Source of the DNA: Robiginitomaculum sp.
GTDB lineage: Bacteria; Pseudomonadota; Alphaproteobacteria; Caulobacterales; Maricaulaceae
Reading direction: 5' to 3'
Length of the DNA stretch: 44,754 nucleotides
Assembly (NCBI GenBank): GCA_016765135.1
Contig: JAESQN010000007.1
Span: 1-44,754, forward strand
The notes beneath the pieces are model-generated. The model had not been told where the DNA came from. It worked only from the letters and a program-made list of their open reading frames with translations, and ran no database searches. This document shows, piece by piece, positions 8,116 to 17,208 of the stretch. The translations under genes and the position numbers were made by a program. Each line of letters opens with the position of its first letter. Positions within the stretch are counted from its first letter, which is position 1.

Positions 8116-8144
8116 CCTGGTGCTGGTTGGCGCTAGGGTCTTTT
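8113..8144 (+). terminator. Hairpin plus T tract abutting the mutL start
   Basis: gaccct (8113-8118) pairs with agggtc (8135-8140), followed at once by TTTT and one C, then the mutL ATG at 8146. It fits a weak intrinsic terminator for the bamF message, but it leaves no room for a ribosome binding site for mutL. Confidence 0.5.
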
Positions 8145-8145
8145 C

Positions 8146-10017
8146 ATGTCCAACTCGACCCCAACGATTCGCCGTCTGCCCCAGCACACCATCAACCGCA
8201 TTGCGGCGGGTGAGGTCGTTGAGCGTCCGGCCAGTGTGATTAAGGAACTAGTTGAAAACGCTCTGGACGCGGGGGCGACGCAAATTGATGTGCGCTTTGA
8301 GGCGGGCGGGCGGCGCAGCCTTACGGTGAGTGACGACGGCAAAGGCATGACCAAGGACGAATTATTATTATCCATAGAGCGCCATGCTACATCTAAATTA
8401 TCTCCAGACGACGACGGCAAATGGGATTTACTCAATATCGCGTCTATGGGATTTCGCGGCGAGGCTTTGCCGTCCATCGGTTCGGTGTCGCGCCTGAACA
8501 TCACCACGCAAATATTGAGCAGTGATGCGGCCTGGGAATTATCGGTTGAGGGCGGGGAGTTATCGGGGCCAAAACCCGCGCCGCGCTTTGGCCTGTCGGG
8601 CACGCGGGTTTCGGTGCGGGATTTGTTTTATGCCACCCCGGCGCGGCTTAAATTTCTAAAGACTGAACGCTCCGAAAGCATGGCCATATCCGACACATTA
8701 AAACGCTTGGCTATGGCGCGGGCTGATGTTGGGTTTAGCTTGCATAACGGGGTCAGGGCGAGCCTTAATTTGCCGGCGGAACAGGGTAATCAAGAGGCGA
8801 AGAGGAGCGAAGCGACGACCGGGAAATATAATGAAGGAAGGTTAAAACGGCTTGCCGACATAATCGGGCATGACTTTCGTGACAATGCTTTGGCTATAGA
8901 TGCCGAACGCGACGGTATAAAGCTTACGGGTTTCGCCGGATTGCCGACATTTTCACGCGGATCAAGCACCCATCAATATTTGTTCATCAATGACCGCCCG
9001 GTGCGCGATAAATTATTATACGGCGCGGTGCGCGGTGCTTATCAGGATTTTCTAGCGCGGGGTCGCCATCCAGTGGTGGCGCTTTATGTGGATATTGATC
9101 CGCAATATGTGGACGTCAATGTGCATCCGGCCAAGACCGAAGTGCGGTTCCGCGACCCGGCGGTGGTGCGCGGGTTGATCGTCGGGGCTTTGCGTCATGC
9201 ACTGGCCGGGGCCGGGCACCGGGCTTCAACCACCACAAGTGCTTATGCATTAGGTAAAGCGCAGGTGGGCGGCGGCGCTTATCGCTCCCATGCATTTGGA
9301 TCGTATCAAGCCCCGCCAATAGCGGACGCCGGGACCCAGCCGCTAATCGACGGGTTTTCCGCCAAAGTGGAAGAAGCCCCTGAGTATTATTCCGATGCAC
9401 AACAAAGTGACCAACCTGCCCCACAAGATTTCTCTGACCGCCCCCTCGGCGCGGCGCGGGCGCAATTGCACGAGACCTATATCGTGGCCCAAACCGCGGA
9501 CGGTATGGTGATCGTCGACCAACACGCCGCCCACGAAAGACTGGTTTATGAGCGCATGAAAACCGCTATGGCCGACAAAGGTGTCGAGCGCCAGGCCTTG
9601 TTGATCCCCGATATTGTTGATCTGGGCGAGGCGGACGCCGGACGGGTATTGTCCCGTGCTGATGAACTTGCGACAATGGGCTTGGTGATAGAGCCGTTTG
9701 GTGTTGGCGCGGTTTGTGTACGCGAAACCCCGGCTCTGCTCGGCGAAATGGATGTGCAAGGTCTATTACGTGATTTGGCTGATGATCTGCGCGATACGGA
9801 CGAAACTTTGAGCCTTAACGAGCGGTTTGAACATGTGTGCGGTACCATGGCTTGTCACGGTTCCGTGCGGGCCGGGCGACGTCTAACCGCCCAGGAAATG
9901 AACGCGCTGCTAAGACAGATGGAATCCACTCCCCATTCGGGCCAATGCAATCACGGAAGACCTACCTATGTGGAATTGAAACTCGCGGATATTGAGCGTT
10001 TGTTCGGCAGGCGCTAG
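8146..10017 (+). CDS. mutL: DNA mismatch repair protein MutL (endonuclease type)
   Basis: Couples MutS mismatch recognition to strand nicking and excision; 623 residues. The N-terminal GHKL ATPase shows [11 protein letters not shown] (Glu37, Asn38), DDGKGM and [10 protein letters not shown]. The C-terminal domain has the endonuclease metal motif [12 protein letters not shown] (458-469) and the QCNHGRP motif near 600, so this is a nicking MutL, unlike that of E. coli. Residues about 216-229 ([14 protein letters not shown]) are an extra loop encoded by a short repeat shared with lspA. No ribosome binding site is visible: a hairpin with T tract touches the ATG. The N-terminus is nevertheless right for the family. 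Confidence 0.97.
   Translation: MSNSTPTIRRLPQHTINRIAAGEVVERPASVIKELVENALDAGATQIDVRFEAGGRRSLTVSDDGKGMTKDELLLSIERHATSKLSPDDDGKWDLLNIASMGFRGEALPSIGSVSRLNITTQILSSDAAWELSVEGGELSGPKPAPRFGLSGTRVSVRDLFYATPARLKFLKTERSESMAISDTLKRLAMARADVGFSLHNGVRASLNLPAEQGNQEAKRSEATTGKYNEGRLKRLADIIGHDFRDNALAIDAERDGIKLTGFAGLPTFSRGSSTHQYLFINDRPVRDKLLYGAVRGAYQDFLARGRHPVVALYVDIDPQYVDVNVHPAKTEVRFRDPAVVRGLIVGALRHALAGAGHRASTTTSAYALGKAQVGGGAYRSHAFGSYQAPPIADAGTQPLIDGFSAKVEEAPEYYSDAQQSDQPAPQDFSDRPLGAARAQLHETYIVAQTADGMVIVDQHAAHERLVYERMKTAMADKGVERQALLIPDIVDLGEADAGRVLSRADELATMGLVIEPFGVGAVCVRETPALLGEMDVQGLLRDLADDLRDTDETLSLNERFEHVCGTMACHGSVRAGRRLTAQEMNALLRQMESTPHSGQCNHGRPTYVELKLADIERLFGRR
8791..8829 (+). repeat. Short dispersed repeat inserted in frame in mutL
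   Basis: Nineteen bases (8791-8809) are identical to 7407-7425 at the end of lspA, with weaker similarity to 8829. It keeps the mutL frame open and adds about 12 residues to a loop of the ATPase domain where relatives run straight from the ..LPAE.. strand to RLxRLxxxxG. Confidence 0.7.
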
Positions 10018-10226
10018 CGTCTGCCACCTGTTTCCACGCCCAGCAAATTGACCAAATGCACCACCAGCATAAAGCCGGTTGCCAGGCAGGCCATAGCGAT
10101 GATGATCCACGGTATCATGCGCGGACTTAACTTGTTGTGTTCGCGGGCATGTAGATGATAGCTCAATACGCCTATACCAATGCATGCAATAAGAGCGATA
10201 AGTGTTGTGGTAATTTCTGGTGTCAT
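10014..10226 (-). CDS. Small two-helix membrane protein
   Basis: A 70-residue protein with two hydrophobic helices ([20 protein letters not shown] and [20 protein letters not shown]) joined by a basic, His-containing loop ([11 protein letters not shown]). It converges on mutL and overlaps its last four bases. I do not recognise a named family; the regular helix pattern and tidy fit between mutL and the glycosyltransferase gene argue that it is real. Confidence 0.55.
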   Translation of the reverse strand: MTPEITTTLIALIACIGIGVLSYHLHAREHNKLSPRMIPWIIIAMACLATGFMLVVHLVNLLGVETGGRR

Positions 10227-10232
10227 AGGTTT

Positions 10233-11774
10233 CTATATAAGCGGTGCATTTACCGGTTCAAGAGTTTGCTCTTTTGTTCGTTTAGGTATCGGATTTGTGC
10301 CTTTATGGGTCGTTTTGCGCCAATAATCAGGTGCGACCAATATCTCGCGGCTCGCCATAAGAACGGGTATAAAATGCATCAGCCAGTAGAAAGGCATGAG
10401 GACGGAGAATTTTACCAAATGCAATTTTCCAGCGCGGCGGGCGCCAATCATAGCACTGAGAATAGCCGCACCATATCCACCCAATAACACTGACAGGAAC
10501 AACAAAGGATGCTGTAACGAGTAAGCACTGGTCAGGCTGGTGATATAGAGCATGGTCATGATAATGAGGCTGGGCACATGCAGGTAAGCCGACAATAATG
10601 TGGCACCAACGGTGATTTGTAATGAGAACATGTTTCTTATGCGGTTGGCCATGTGAAAATGCCCGCCGTCCGGAGCAGTTTTGTAATGGCGCATATGCAC
10701 GCGCCAGGTCTGCATAAAGCCTTTGAGCCAACGTGAGCGTTGGGCCGTCCAATTTTTGTATGAGCTGACGGCTTCTTCATTTGTGGGCAATGATATGATG
10801 CCAATTTTAAGCCCCTGTCTTTGCCTCTGTTCTTGTCCCTGTCCCCGTCCCCGTCCCCGTCCCCGTCCCTGGTAATTCATGGCCGTGATGCGGAAACTTA
10901 AATCTGCATCTTCTGTTACATTACAGGCATCCCAACCGCCAACGGCTTCCAGTACGGTTTTGCGAATATGATTGCTGGTGCCACCGAAGGTGAATGGCAG
11001 GCCAAGCTTGGCTAAGGCTGGGTTCCAGACATGAAACAGAGCCGCATATTCGAGGCCGAAAAATGTGGTGAGCAAATTGTCCCGGTCATTATAATACCCA
11101 AGCGGGGCCTGGACGGCGGCGAGGCCGGGGTCAGCCATTAAAGCCAAAGCAGCCTGTTTTAATTGCCCAGGGTGAGGGCGGTCTTCCGCATCGTAAACGG
11201 TTATGATGTCACCGCGTTTTTGCGGCGGGATAGCAGCAAGCGCCGCGTTGAGAGCTTTGGGTTTGGTGCGTGGTTGGCTTGGCGGCACTTCGAATATCTG
11301 AAAGGGAGGGCGTAAATTGTGCTTTACGGCCCGGCATGTGGCTATATCATCCGCTTCGGTGACAAGTATAATGTCGATCCGGTCTTCGGGATAATCAATT
11401 TTGGATAAATTATCCATAAGGCTTTTGACCATATGGGCTTCACGAAAAAGCGGGACAAGTACAGTGAAGCGCGGCCACTGTGTAGGCTGTGTAGGCGGGT
11501 CGGCTGATAAATCCAAGTCGGCGTGTGAATGGTCATGGGCGGTTATCAAAATTGCGGTCAACCGCAACCCCGCCATAAAGACGACAAATGTGCTGGACAG
11601 TAACAAGGCAATATCCAATGCCGTACGCGGGAAAACCAAAAATACGGCGCAAGGTATGAGAATTAACAATGCCCATTTAAGCAAGCGGAAGCGCGATTTT
11701 TGGGCATTCGTCCACATCCATGCCTGAAATGGTTCAGACCCACGGCTATGTGCAGATACACCCCTTAACCCCAT
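10233..11774 (-). CDS. Membrane glycosyltransferase, family GT2
   Basis: A processive-type GT2 enzyme of 513 residues that would transfer sugars from a nucleotide donor at the inner membrane; product unknown. Two N-terminal helices (residues 30-75) precede the GT-A domain with TEADD (about 138), YDAED (192), TEDADLSFR (286) and the QxxRW motif QRSRW (344). Several membrane helices follow. Between TEDAD and QRSRW lies a Gln/Arg/Gly-only stretch of about 20 residues encoded by hexanucleotide repeats. ATG at 11774 is chosen over the upstream TTG; a start some 20 codons later (MWTNAQKS) is also possible. It lies downstream of lepA on the same strand with a 146-base gap. Confidence 0.85.
   Translation of the reverse strand: MGLRGVSAHSRGSEPFQAWMWTNAQKSRFRLLKWALLILIPCAVFLVFPRTALDIALLLSSTFVVFMAGLRLTAILITAHDHSHADLDLSADPPTQPTQWPRFTVLVPLFREAHMVKSLMDNLSKIDYPEDRIDIILVTEADDIATCRAVKHNLRPPFQIFEVPPSQPRTKPKALNAALAAIPPQKRGDIITVYDAEDRPHPGQLKQAALALMADPGLAAVQAPLGYYNDRDNLLTTFFGLEYAALFHVWNPALAKLGLPFTFGGTSNHIRKTVLEAVGGWDACNVTEDADLSFRITAMNYQGRGRGRGRGQGQEQRQRQGLKIGIISLPTNEEAVSSYKNWTAQRSRWLKGFMQTWRVHMRHYKTAPDGGHFHMANRIRNMFSLQITVGATLLSAYLHVPSLIIMTMLYITSLTSAYSLQHPLLFLSVLLGGYGAAILSAMIGARRAGKLHLVKFSVLMPFYWLMHFIPVLMASREILVAPDYWRKTTHKGTNPIPKRTKEQTLEPVNAPLI
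10836..10871 (+). repeat. Hexanucleotide tandem repeat within GT2 gene
   Basis: Six consecutive units of tccc(c/t)g, flanked on the left by degenerate relatives (ctgtctttgcctctgttcttg). On the coding strand it encodes GQGRGRGRGRGQ-type sequence. The unit is a multiple of three, so slippage changes protein length without breaking the frame. Confidence 0.85.
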
Positions 11775-11920
11775 ACAGCATCCCAATGCGTTTGTTATCT
11801 GACGTCATTATACGTTATCCCAATGCGCCACGCTTAGATTGTAAATACAGGGTTATGCCCAAAAATGATAGTGTAAAGTTGTAAGTGTGGTAAAGTATTC
11901 ACTACAGCTTGCTCTTGAGC

Positions 11921-13729
11921 CTACCCATCATCCATTTTCAGCGCGGCGATAAATGCTTCTTGGGGGATTTCTACGCGGCCGAATTGGCGCATTTTCTTTT
12001 TGCCCTTCTTTTGCTTGTCGAGCAATTTGCGTTTCCGCGACGCGTCGCCGCCGTAACATTTGGCCGTGACGTCTTTGCGCATGGCGGCGATGGTTTCGCG
12101 GGCAATGACCTTGCCGCCAATAGCCGCCTGGATCGGGATTTTGAACAAGTGACGCGGGATCAGATCTTTGAGCCGTTCGCACATCATCCGGCCCCGGCTT
12201 TCGGCGCGTGAACGGTGAACCAACATGGACAAAGCGTCCACCGGATCTCCGTTGACCAGAATGCTCATTTTAACCAGATCCCCAAGCTTGACGTCAATAG
12301 GCTGATAATCAAAACTGGCATAACCTTTGGAGATAGATTTGAGCCGGTCATAAAAATCAAACACCACTTCGTTGAGCGGCAGCTCATAGACAATCATGGC
12401 GCGGCTACCCACATAGCTCAGCTCTTTTTGCACGCCGCGCCTGTCCTGGCACAGCTTGATAATGCCGCCGAGATATTCGTCCGGTGACATTATGGTTGCT
12501 GTAATCCAAGGCTCGTGAATTTCCTCGATCTTCATGACATCGGGCATGTCGGCTGGATTGTGCAGCAATTCCTCGGTGCCGTCGTTAAGCTTGAGCGTAT
12601 AAACGACAGACGGGGCGGTGGTGATCAGGTCTAGATCAAATTCGCGCTCCAGCCGTTCCTGGATGATCTCCAAATGCAACAGTCCGAGGAAGCCGCAGCG
12701 AAATCCAAAACCAAGCGCCGCACTGGTTTCCATCTCAAAGCTAAAGCTGGCATCATTAAGCCTGAGGCGGCCTACGGCAGCCCGCAAGTCTTCAAAATCC
12801 GCCGCATCAACCGGAAAAATTCCGCAAAACACCACTGGTTGAACCGGTTTAAATCCGGGCAGTTTTTCGGCACAAGGCCGCTTGTCGTCGGTGATGGTAT
12901 CGCCAACGGCGGCGTCGGCCACCTCTTTGATGCTGGCGGTGAAAAACCCAACTTCGCCGGGGCCAAGCACGGTTTTGTCTTCAGGCTTGGGCCTAAACAC
13001 ACCGACTTTATCAACCGTGTAAGTGGCGCCGAAATTCATCATGCGGATGCGCTGACCTTTTTTAATCTGACCGTCCACAACCCGGAACAATACGATAACC
13101 CCCATATAGGTGTCGTACCAGGCGTCCACCAACAGGGCTTTGAGCGGCGCATCAATATCCCCTTCGCTCGGGGCAGGCAGACGAGTGACAATGGCCTCAA
13201 GCGTCTCCTTGATGCCTATGCCGGACTTGGCAGACGCTTCAATAGCGTCCGATGCATCCAGGCCGATAACATTTTCAATTTGGTCGCGTACCCGCTCCAC
13301 ATCGGCCGCCGGCAAGTCGATTTTGTTGAGCACGGTGATAATCTCGTGGTCATGCTCCATGGCCTGATAGACATTGGCCAGAGTTTGTGCCTCGACCCCC
13401 TGGGAGGCATCCACAACCAATATAGAGCCTTCACAGGCTGATAAAGAGCGCGAAACTTCATAAGCAAAATCCACATGCCCCGGTGTGTCCATCAAATTCA
13501 GCACATAATCTTCGCCGTCGTCGGCTTTGTATTCCAACCGCACGGTCTGGGCTTTAATGGTGATACCGCGCTCTTTCTCGATATCCATATTATCAAGCAC
13601 CTGATCGCTCATTTCGCGGTCACTAAGCCCGCCCGTAAAATGGATAAGCCGGTCCGCCAAGGTCGATTTACCGTGGTCAATATGGGCAACAATGGAAAAG
13701 TTGCGAATATGGGAAAGCGGTGTTGTCAT
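11921..13729 (-). CDS. lepA: Elongation factor 4 (LepA) GTPase
   Basis: Ribosome-associated translational GTPase of 602 residues, the usual length. It begins [27 protein letters not shown] (P-loop AHIDHGKS), with G2/G3 motifs RGITIK and DTPGHVDF and G4 NKIDLP. The C-terminal LepA domain ends [21 protein letters not shown], the family hallmark. ATG 13729 gives the standard N-terminus; another ATG four codons upstream (13741) is in frame. It is divergent from the ribonuclease D gene. Confidence 0.97.
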   Translation of the reverse strand: MTTPLSHIRNFSIVAHIDHGKSTLADRLIHFTGGLSDREMSDQVLDNMDIEKERGITIKAQTVRLEYKADDGEDYVLNLMDTPGHVDFAYEVSRSLSACEGSILVVDASQGVEAQTLANVYQAMEHDHEIITVLNKIDLPAADVERVRDQIENVIGLDASDAIEASAKSGIGIKETLEAIVTRLPAPSEGDIDAPLKALLVDAWYDTYMGVIVLFRVVDGQIKKGQRIRMMNFGATYTVDKVGVFRPKPEDKTVLGPGEVGFFTASIKEVADAAVGDTITDDKRPCAEKLPGFKPVQPVVFCGIFPVDAADFEDLRAAVGRLRLNDASFSFEMETSAALGFGFRCGFLGLLHLEIIQERLEREFDLDLITTAPSVVYTLKLNDGTEELLHNPADMPDVMKIEEIHEPWITATIMSPDEYLGGIIKLCQDRRGVQKELSYVGSRAMIVYELPLNEVVFDFYDRLKSISKGYASFDYQPIDVKLGDLVKMSILVNGDPVDALSMLVHRSRAESRGRMMCERLKDLIPRHLFKIPIQAAIGGKVIARETIAAMRKDVTAKCYGGDASRKRKLLDKQKKGKKKMRQFGRVEIPQEAFIAALKMDDG

Positions 13730-13859
13730 AATAATTTTCACATGAAAGTAACTGTTGGCGATTTTCTATAGACTTACGGGCTATGTGCAAGGGGGGTTGT
13801 GCGTTATATTTAAAGCGTAATTACATGAATTATGACGCAACCCCTTGTTATATATAGAG

Positions 13860-13875
13860 AGCTTGCGTACAAGCT
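13860..13875. promoter_or_regulatory. Palindrome between lepA and the exonuclease gene
   Basis: AGCTTG-CGTA-CAAGCT is a perfect 6-base inverted repeat 27 bases before the exonuclease start. A longer imperfect inverted repeat (caaggggggttgtgcgt against acgcaaccccttg, 13787-13845) lies just upstream. Both could be operators or RNA hairpins in this divergent promoter region. Confidence 0.3.
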
Positions 13876-13902
13876 GGGCAAAACAATTTGAATGAGGATA
13901 AT

Positions 13903-14523
13903 ATGGCCATACATTTACACAAGGGTGATTTACCCGAAGGGCTTGATTTTGGTGCATCTGTAGCAGTGGATACGGAGACCCAGGGGCTGTCTTTGATGCG
14001 CGATAAATTGTGCCTGGTGCAGTTATCCGCAGGCGACGGCAATGCTCATATTGTCCAGCTTGACAGGGACAAGTATGACTGCCCAAACTTGAAAGCACTG
14101 TTGGCGGATGTAAAAATTGAGAAAATCTTTCATTTCGCCCGTTTTGATGTGGCTATGCTTAAGCAAAATCTGGATATTGATGTAGCGCCCATATATTGCA
14201 CCAAAATAGCTTCGGCACTCATACGCACATACACAGATGCTCACGGGCTGAAAAATTTGTGCAAGGAGCTTCTGAACATAGATCTATCCAAGCAGCAACA
14301 ATCCTCCGACTGGGCTACGGAAAGCTTGACCAAAGCCCAGCAAGAATATGCGGCGTCTGATGTTTTGTATTTACACCAGCTCCAACGCATATTAACCGCT
14401 CGTCTAATGCGCGAAAATCGTTTTGATATGGCTAAATCTTGTTTTGACTTTATGCCCACGCGGGCCGCACTGGATTTGGCAGGTTGGAACGAAATTGATA
14501 TTTTTTCCCACAATTTTCGCTAA
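13903..14523 (+). CDS. rnd: Ribonuclease D-like 3'-5' exonuclease
   Basis: A 206-residue DEDD exonuclease consisting only of the catalytic domain, without the HRDC domains of E. coli RNase D (about 375 residues). Motifs are VDTETQGL (ExoI, DxE), FHFARFDVAML (ExoII) and EYAASDVLYL (ExoIII, YxxxD). Such short forms are common before the lpt genes in alphaproteobacteria and probably trim structured RNAs. ATG 13903 has GAGG six bases upstream, better than the upstream TTG at 13888. Confidence 0.88.
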   Translation: MAIHLHKGDLPEGLDFGASVAVDTETQGLSLMRDKLCLVQLSAGDGNAHIVQLDRDKYDCPNLKALLADVKIEKIFHFARFDVAMLKQNLDIDVAPIYCTKIASALIRTYTDAHGLKNLCKELLNIDLSKQQQSSDWATESLTKAQQEYAASDVLYLHQLQRILTARLMRENRFDMAKSCFDFMPTRAALDLAGWNEIDIFSHNFR

Positions 14524-14610
14524 CGAACCTGTAATCAATTTAATGCATTCCGGTATCGCCTAAAGCACGTAAATGGGCTATAAAACCTAAATTTTAGCAT
14601 TGTGATCAAT

Positions 14611-15306
14611 ATGACATCAGTCAGCGCAGATACATCATCCGCCCCTATACCTGCAGGGGGTGGTCATGCGCTTGCGTTTTGGGAGCCGCGCCGGGCATTG
14701 ACCCTGGAAGCTGCACGCCGTCATTCCAGCTTTATCCGCACCGCACGCTTTGTGCTGATCGGGTTTGCTGGCCTGCTTATGATCTTGCTTCTATGGTATT
14801 TTATCAATGCGCCCAAAAGCATGCCGTCTGAAGATAATCCTGACGAAACGGTGAAAATGATCCGACCTGTCTATAAAGGCAGAACCGAGGATAATTTACC
14901 TTACCGGATCACGGCGGACGAGGCCGTCCGGTTCATACAAAACCCCGACGAGACAAAACTTGTAAACCCGGTGCTTAACTTTCTACGCTCAAGCGGGGCG
15001 AAGGAAAGTATCGTATTGGCCGCAAGCGGGCTTTATAATGCAGAAACCCAAGTGCTTGAATTGCGCACGGATGTAAATCTGAATACCGATGATGGCACGG
15101 ACTGTAAAACCACACATGCGCGGATATTCGTCAAAGCCAAACGTATTGAAGGTGATGAACCTATTGATTGCACGGGTGGATTTGGCCGGGCAGGGGGTAA
15201 TGCTTACGAAATAAATGATGGTTATACGGAGCTGGTGTTTAAGCAGGGTATGACCGCTCATATAGTACCGGAAAAAACACCTGAACTTCGCGGAGTGCAA
15301 GAATGA
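14611..15306 (+). CDS. lptC: LPS export protein LptC
   Basis: Bitopic inner-membrane component of the Lpt bridge that passes lipopolysaccharide from LptB2FG to LptA; 231 residues. A long cytoplasmic N-terminus (including AFWEPRRALTLEAARRHS) precedes a single membrane helix (FVLIGFAGLLMILLLWYFI), then the periplasmic beta domain with RPVYKGRTEDNLPYRITADEAV, typical of alphaproteobacterial LptC. Its stop overlaps the start of the next gene (ATGA), implying coupled translation. An in-frame GTG at 14602 is the alternative start. Confidence 0.88.
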   Translation: MTSVSADTSSAPIPAGGGHALAFWEPRRALTLEAARRHSSFIRTARFVLIGFAGLLMILLLWYFINAPKSMPSEDNPDETVKMIRPVYKGRTEDNLPYRITADEAVRFIQNPDETKLVNPVLNFLRSSGAKESIVLAASGLYNAETQVLELRTDVNLNTDDGTDCKTTHARIFVKAKRIEGDEPIDCTGGFGRAGGNAYEINDGYTELVFKQGMTAHIVPEKTPELRGVQE

Positions 15307-15833
15307 GTATTATCCGAATATCGTTGAGCACCATATTTATGCTGGGTTTGCTCTTGAACTGGTCTTCACCCGCATCAGCGCAAATTTCGTTTGGTGGTGA
15401 CGATCCAATTGATGTCAAAGCGGAACGGGCTACATATAAGGGAGCCAAAACGGTGTTAAGTGGCGGTGTCAGGATCGAGCAAGCAGGCTCGATCATATGG
15501 GCTGACAGAATGGATTTGTTTCGGGCGCAAAGAGAGCAGACCGAGGGAAGTTTCGTACAATTGGGCAATATCAACCGCATTGTCGCCGTTGGAAATTTCA
15601 AATATATAACGCCACAAAACAACGTAATTGGCGATAAAGGGGTTTACGAGCGGGATAAAAATATTATCACTGTAACGGGAAATGTAAAGTTTACGCAAGA
15701 CAATGGTAATACGGTCACTGGCAACAAGATGATCTATGATCTAACAACCAGCCGCGCTAGAGTAGACGGTACTTGTAGTGGTCGGGATTGCGAACAAGAC
15801 GAACGGGTTGTTATAAAAATCGGTGGAAACTAA
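15303..15833 (+). CDS. lptA: LptA-like periplasmic LPS transport protein, copy 1
   Basis: A 176-residue OstA/LptA-type protein: signal peptide ending SPASAQ, then the beta-jellyroll repeats (DPIDVKAERATYKGAKTVLSGGVRI ... NVIGDKGVYERDKNIITVTGNVKF ... VTGNKMIYDL). It would form part of the periplasmic bridge. It is followed at once by a second gene of the same fold, with which it shares the order ITVTGNV, VTGNKMIYDLTT and a C-terminal pair of cysteines (CSGRDC). It overlaps lptC by four bases. Confidence 0.85.
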   Translation: MSIIRISLSTIFMLGLLLNWSSPASAQISFGGDDPIDVKAERATYKGAKTVLSGGVRIEQAGSIIWADRMDLFRAQREQTEGSFVQLGNINRIVAVGNFKYITPQNNVIGDKGVYERDKNIITVTGNVKFTQDNGNTVTGNKMIYDLTTSRARVDGTCSGRDCEQDERVVIKIGGN

Positions 15834-15843
15834 AGGACAGGGT

Positions 15844-16449
15844 ATGAAAACTCTAAGATTAAACACAAAACTGGTTGCTCTGGGCATAAGTGTGATCGCT
15901 CCGGTGTTGTTGGCGCCAATGGCTCACGCGCAGTTCGCGGGTAGCTCTGCGCCTGTCGATATTACGTCGGATAAAGTTAGTTACCAAGGAGAGACCACAC
16001 TATTAACTGGTGGTGTTGATGTCCGCCAAGGGGATGTGCGCGTGTTGGCTGATAGAATGACTATACTCACCACATCGGCTGGTTCGTTGTCCCAAGACGG
16101 TATTTCGCGCATTGTTGCAGAGGGCAGCTTTTATTATCTGACCCAGGAACAGGATGTTCGCGGAGATAAAGGTGTTTACACCCGAACGGATGACACTTTT
16201 GTTGTTACGGGAAATGTAATTATGAAACAGGCGGACGGGAATGTGATTACCGGAGATAAGTTGATCTATAATCTGACCACGAAAAATGCAGTTGTCATCG
16301 GCAATTGCAAGGGCCGTAAATGTGGCTCCAGGGGTCGGGTTAACATTCTGATCAAAAACAGCTCAACCGCGCCAGAGAATGCATCTGGGAATGCATCTGG
16401 GAATGCATCTGGGAATGCATCTGGGAATGCATCTGGGGGCGATTCTTAA
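15844..16449 (+). CDS. lptA: LptA-like periplasmic LPS transport protein, copy 2
   Basis: A 201-residue protein paralogous to its upstream neighbour: signal peptide ending MAHAQ, then APVDITSDKVSYQGETTLLTGGVDV, DVRGDKGVYTRTDDTFVVTGNVIM and ITGDKLIYNLTT, plus a cysteine pair (CKGRKC). The C-terminus is a low-complexity tail of NASG repeats encoded by a 12-base tandem repeat. ATG 15844 has AAGGA nearby and fits the signal peptide. It is probably co-translated with lptB, four bases downstream. Which of the two copies is the main LptA cannot be told from sequence alone. Confidence 0.85.
   Translation: MKTLRLNTKLVALGISVIAPVLLAPMAHAQFAGSSAPVDITSDKVSYQGETTLLTGGVDVRQGDVRVLADRMTILTTSAGSLSQDGISRIVAEGSFYYLTQEQDVRGDKGVYTRTDDTFVVTGNVIMKQADGNVITGDKLIYNLTTKNAVVIGNCKGRKCGSRGRVNILIKNSSTAPENASGNASGNASGNASGNASGGDS
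16379..16437 (+). repeat. 12-base tandem repeat in lptA copy 2
   Basis: Four full units of gcatctgggaat followed by a partial fifth, in frame, encoding (ASGN)4-ASG. The units are perfect, suggesting recent or ongoing slippage. Confidence 0.9.
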
Positions 16450-16452
16450 TCA

Positions 16453-17199
16453 ATGCCAAAACACGAACAAAATACGCCTTCAGAAGGTTTAGCAGCCATA
16501 GAAATAGGTAAGTCCTATAAAGGCCGGGCTGTGGTCAAGGGCATTACCCTCACCGTACAGCGCGGGGAAATCGTGGCACTTATGGGGCCAAATGGGGCTG
16601 GAAAAACCACTAGTTTTTATATGATAATGGGGCTGATAGAGGCTGATAGAGGCCGTATTTCACTAGACGGGCAGGATATTACAGATCTGCCCATGTACCA
16701 ACGCGCCCGGCTCGGGGTTGGATATTTGCCCCAAGAAGAAAGCATTTTTCGCGGGCTTACCGTCGAAGAAAACATCCGCGCCGTTGTTGAACTAACCGAA
16801 AAAGACCGCTCCAAAAGGGACGACAATGTCAACGCATTGTTGGACGAACTTAATATCGGCCATATCCGCAAAAGCCCCGCTTTGGCTCTGTCAGGCGGGG
16901 AGCGCAGGCGGGTCGAAATCGCTCGTGCTCTTGCTTCGCGCCCGTCCTTTATTTTGCTGGACGAACCGTTTACGGGTATCGACCCCATCGCTATCAACGA
17001 TATTTCAGACCTGATCCGCTATCTTAAAAAACGCGGTATCGGGATTTTGATCACCGATCACCGGGTACGCGAAACCCTTGATATTGTCGACCGGGCCTCC
17101 ATCATGTTCCAAGGTGATGTGTTGTTTGAAGGCACCCCCGACGAAATTCGCGCCAACAAAGATGTGCGCCGGGTCTATCTGGGCGAAAAATATGCTTAG
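16453..17199 (+). CDS. lptB: LPS export ABC transporter ATPase LptB
   Basis: Cytoplasmic ATPase that powers LPS extraction with LptFG; 248 residues. Walker A is GPNGAGKTT, the Q-loop region YLPQEESIF, the ABC signature LSGGERRRVEIARAL, Walker B FILLDEPF, and the switch histidine lies in ITDHRVRETL, all typical of LptB. It follows the two lptA genes closely. lptF and lptG are not in the window, as is usual. The final residues (GEKYA) lie ten bases from the convergent protease gene. Confidence 0.96.
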   Translation: MPKHEQNTPSEGLAAIEIGKSYKGRAVVKGITLTVQRGEIVALMGPNGAGKTTSFYMIMGLIEADRGRISLDGQDITDLPMYQRARLGVGYLPQEESIFRGLTVEENIRAVVELTEKDRSKRDDNVNALLDELNIGHIRKSPALALSGGERRRVEIARALASRPSFILLDEPFTGIDPIAINDISDLIRYLKKRGIGILITDHRVRETLDIVDRASIMFQGDVLFEGTPDEIRANKDVRRVYLGEKYA

Positions 17200-17208
17200 A
17201 TATTCTGT

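Noticed and set aside
11928-13476. Several open frames antisense to lepA
   Set aside because: They shadow the highly conserved lepA frame and have no ribosome binding sites or domains.
16379-16437. Possible CRISPR array
   Set aside because: The 12-base units are directly adjacent without spacers and lie in frame inside a gene.
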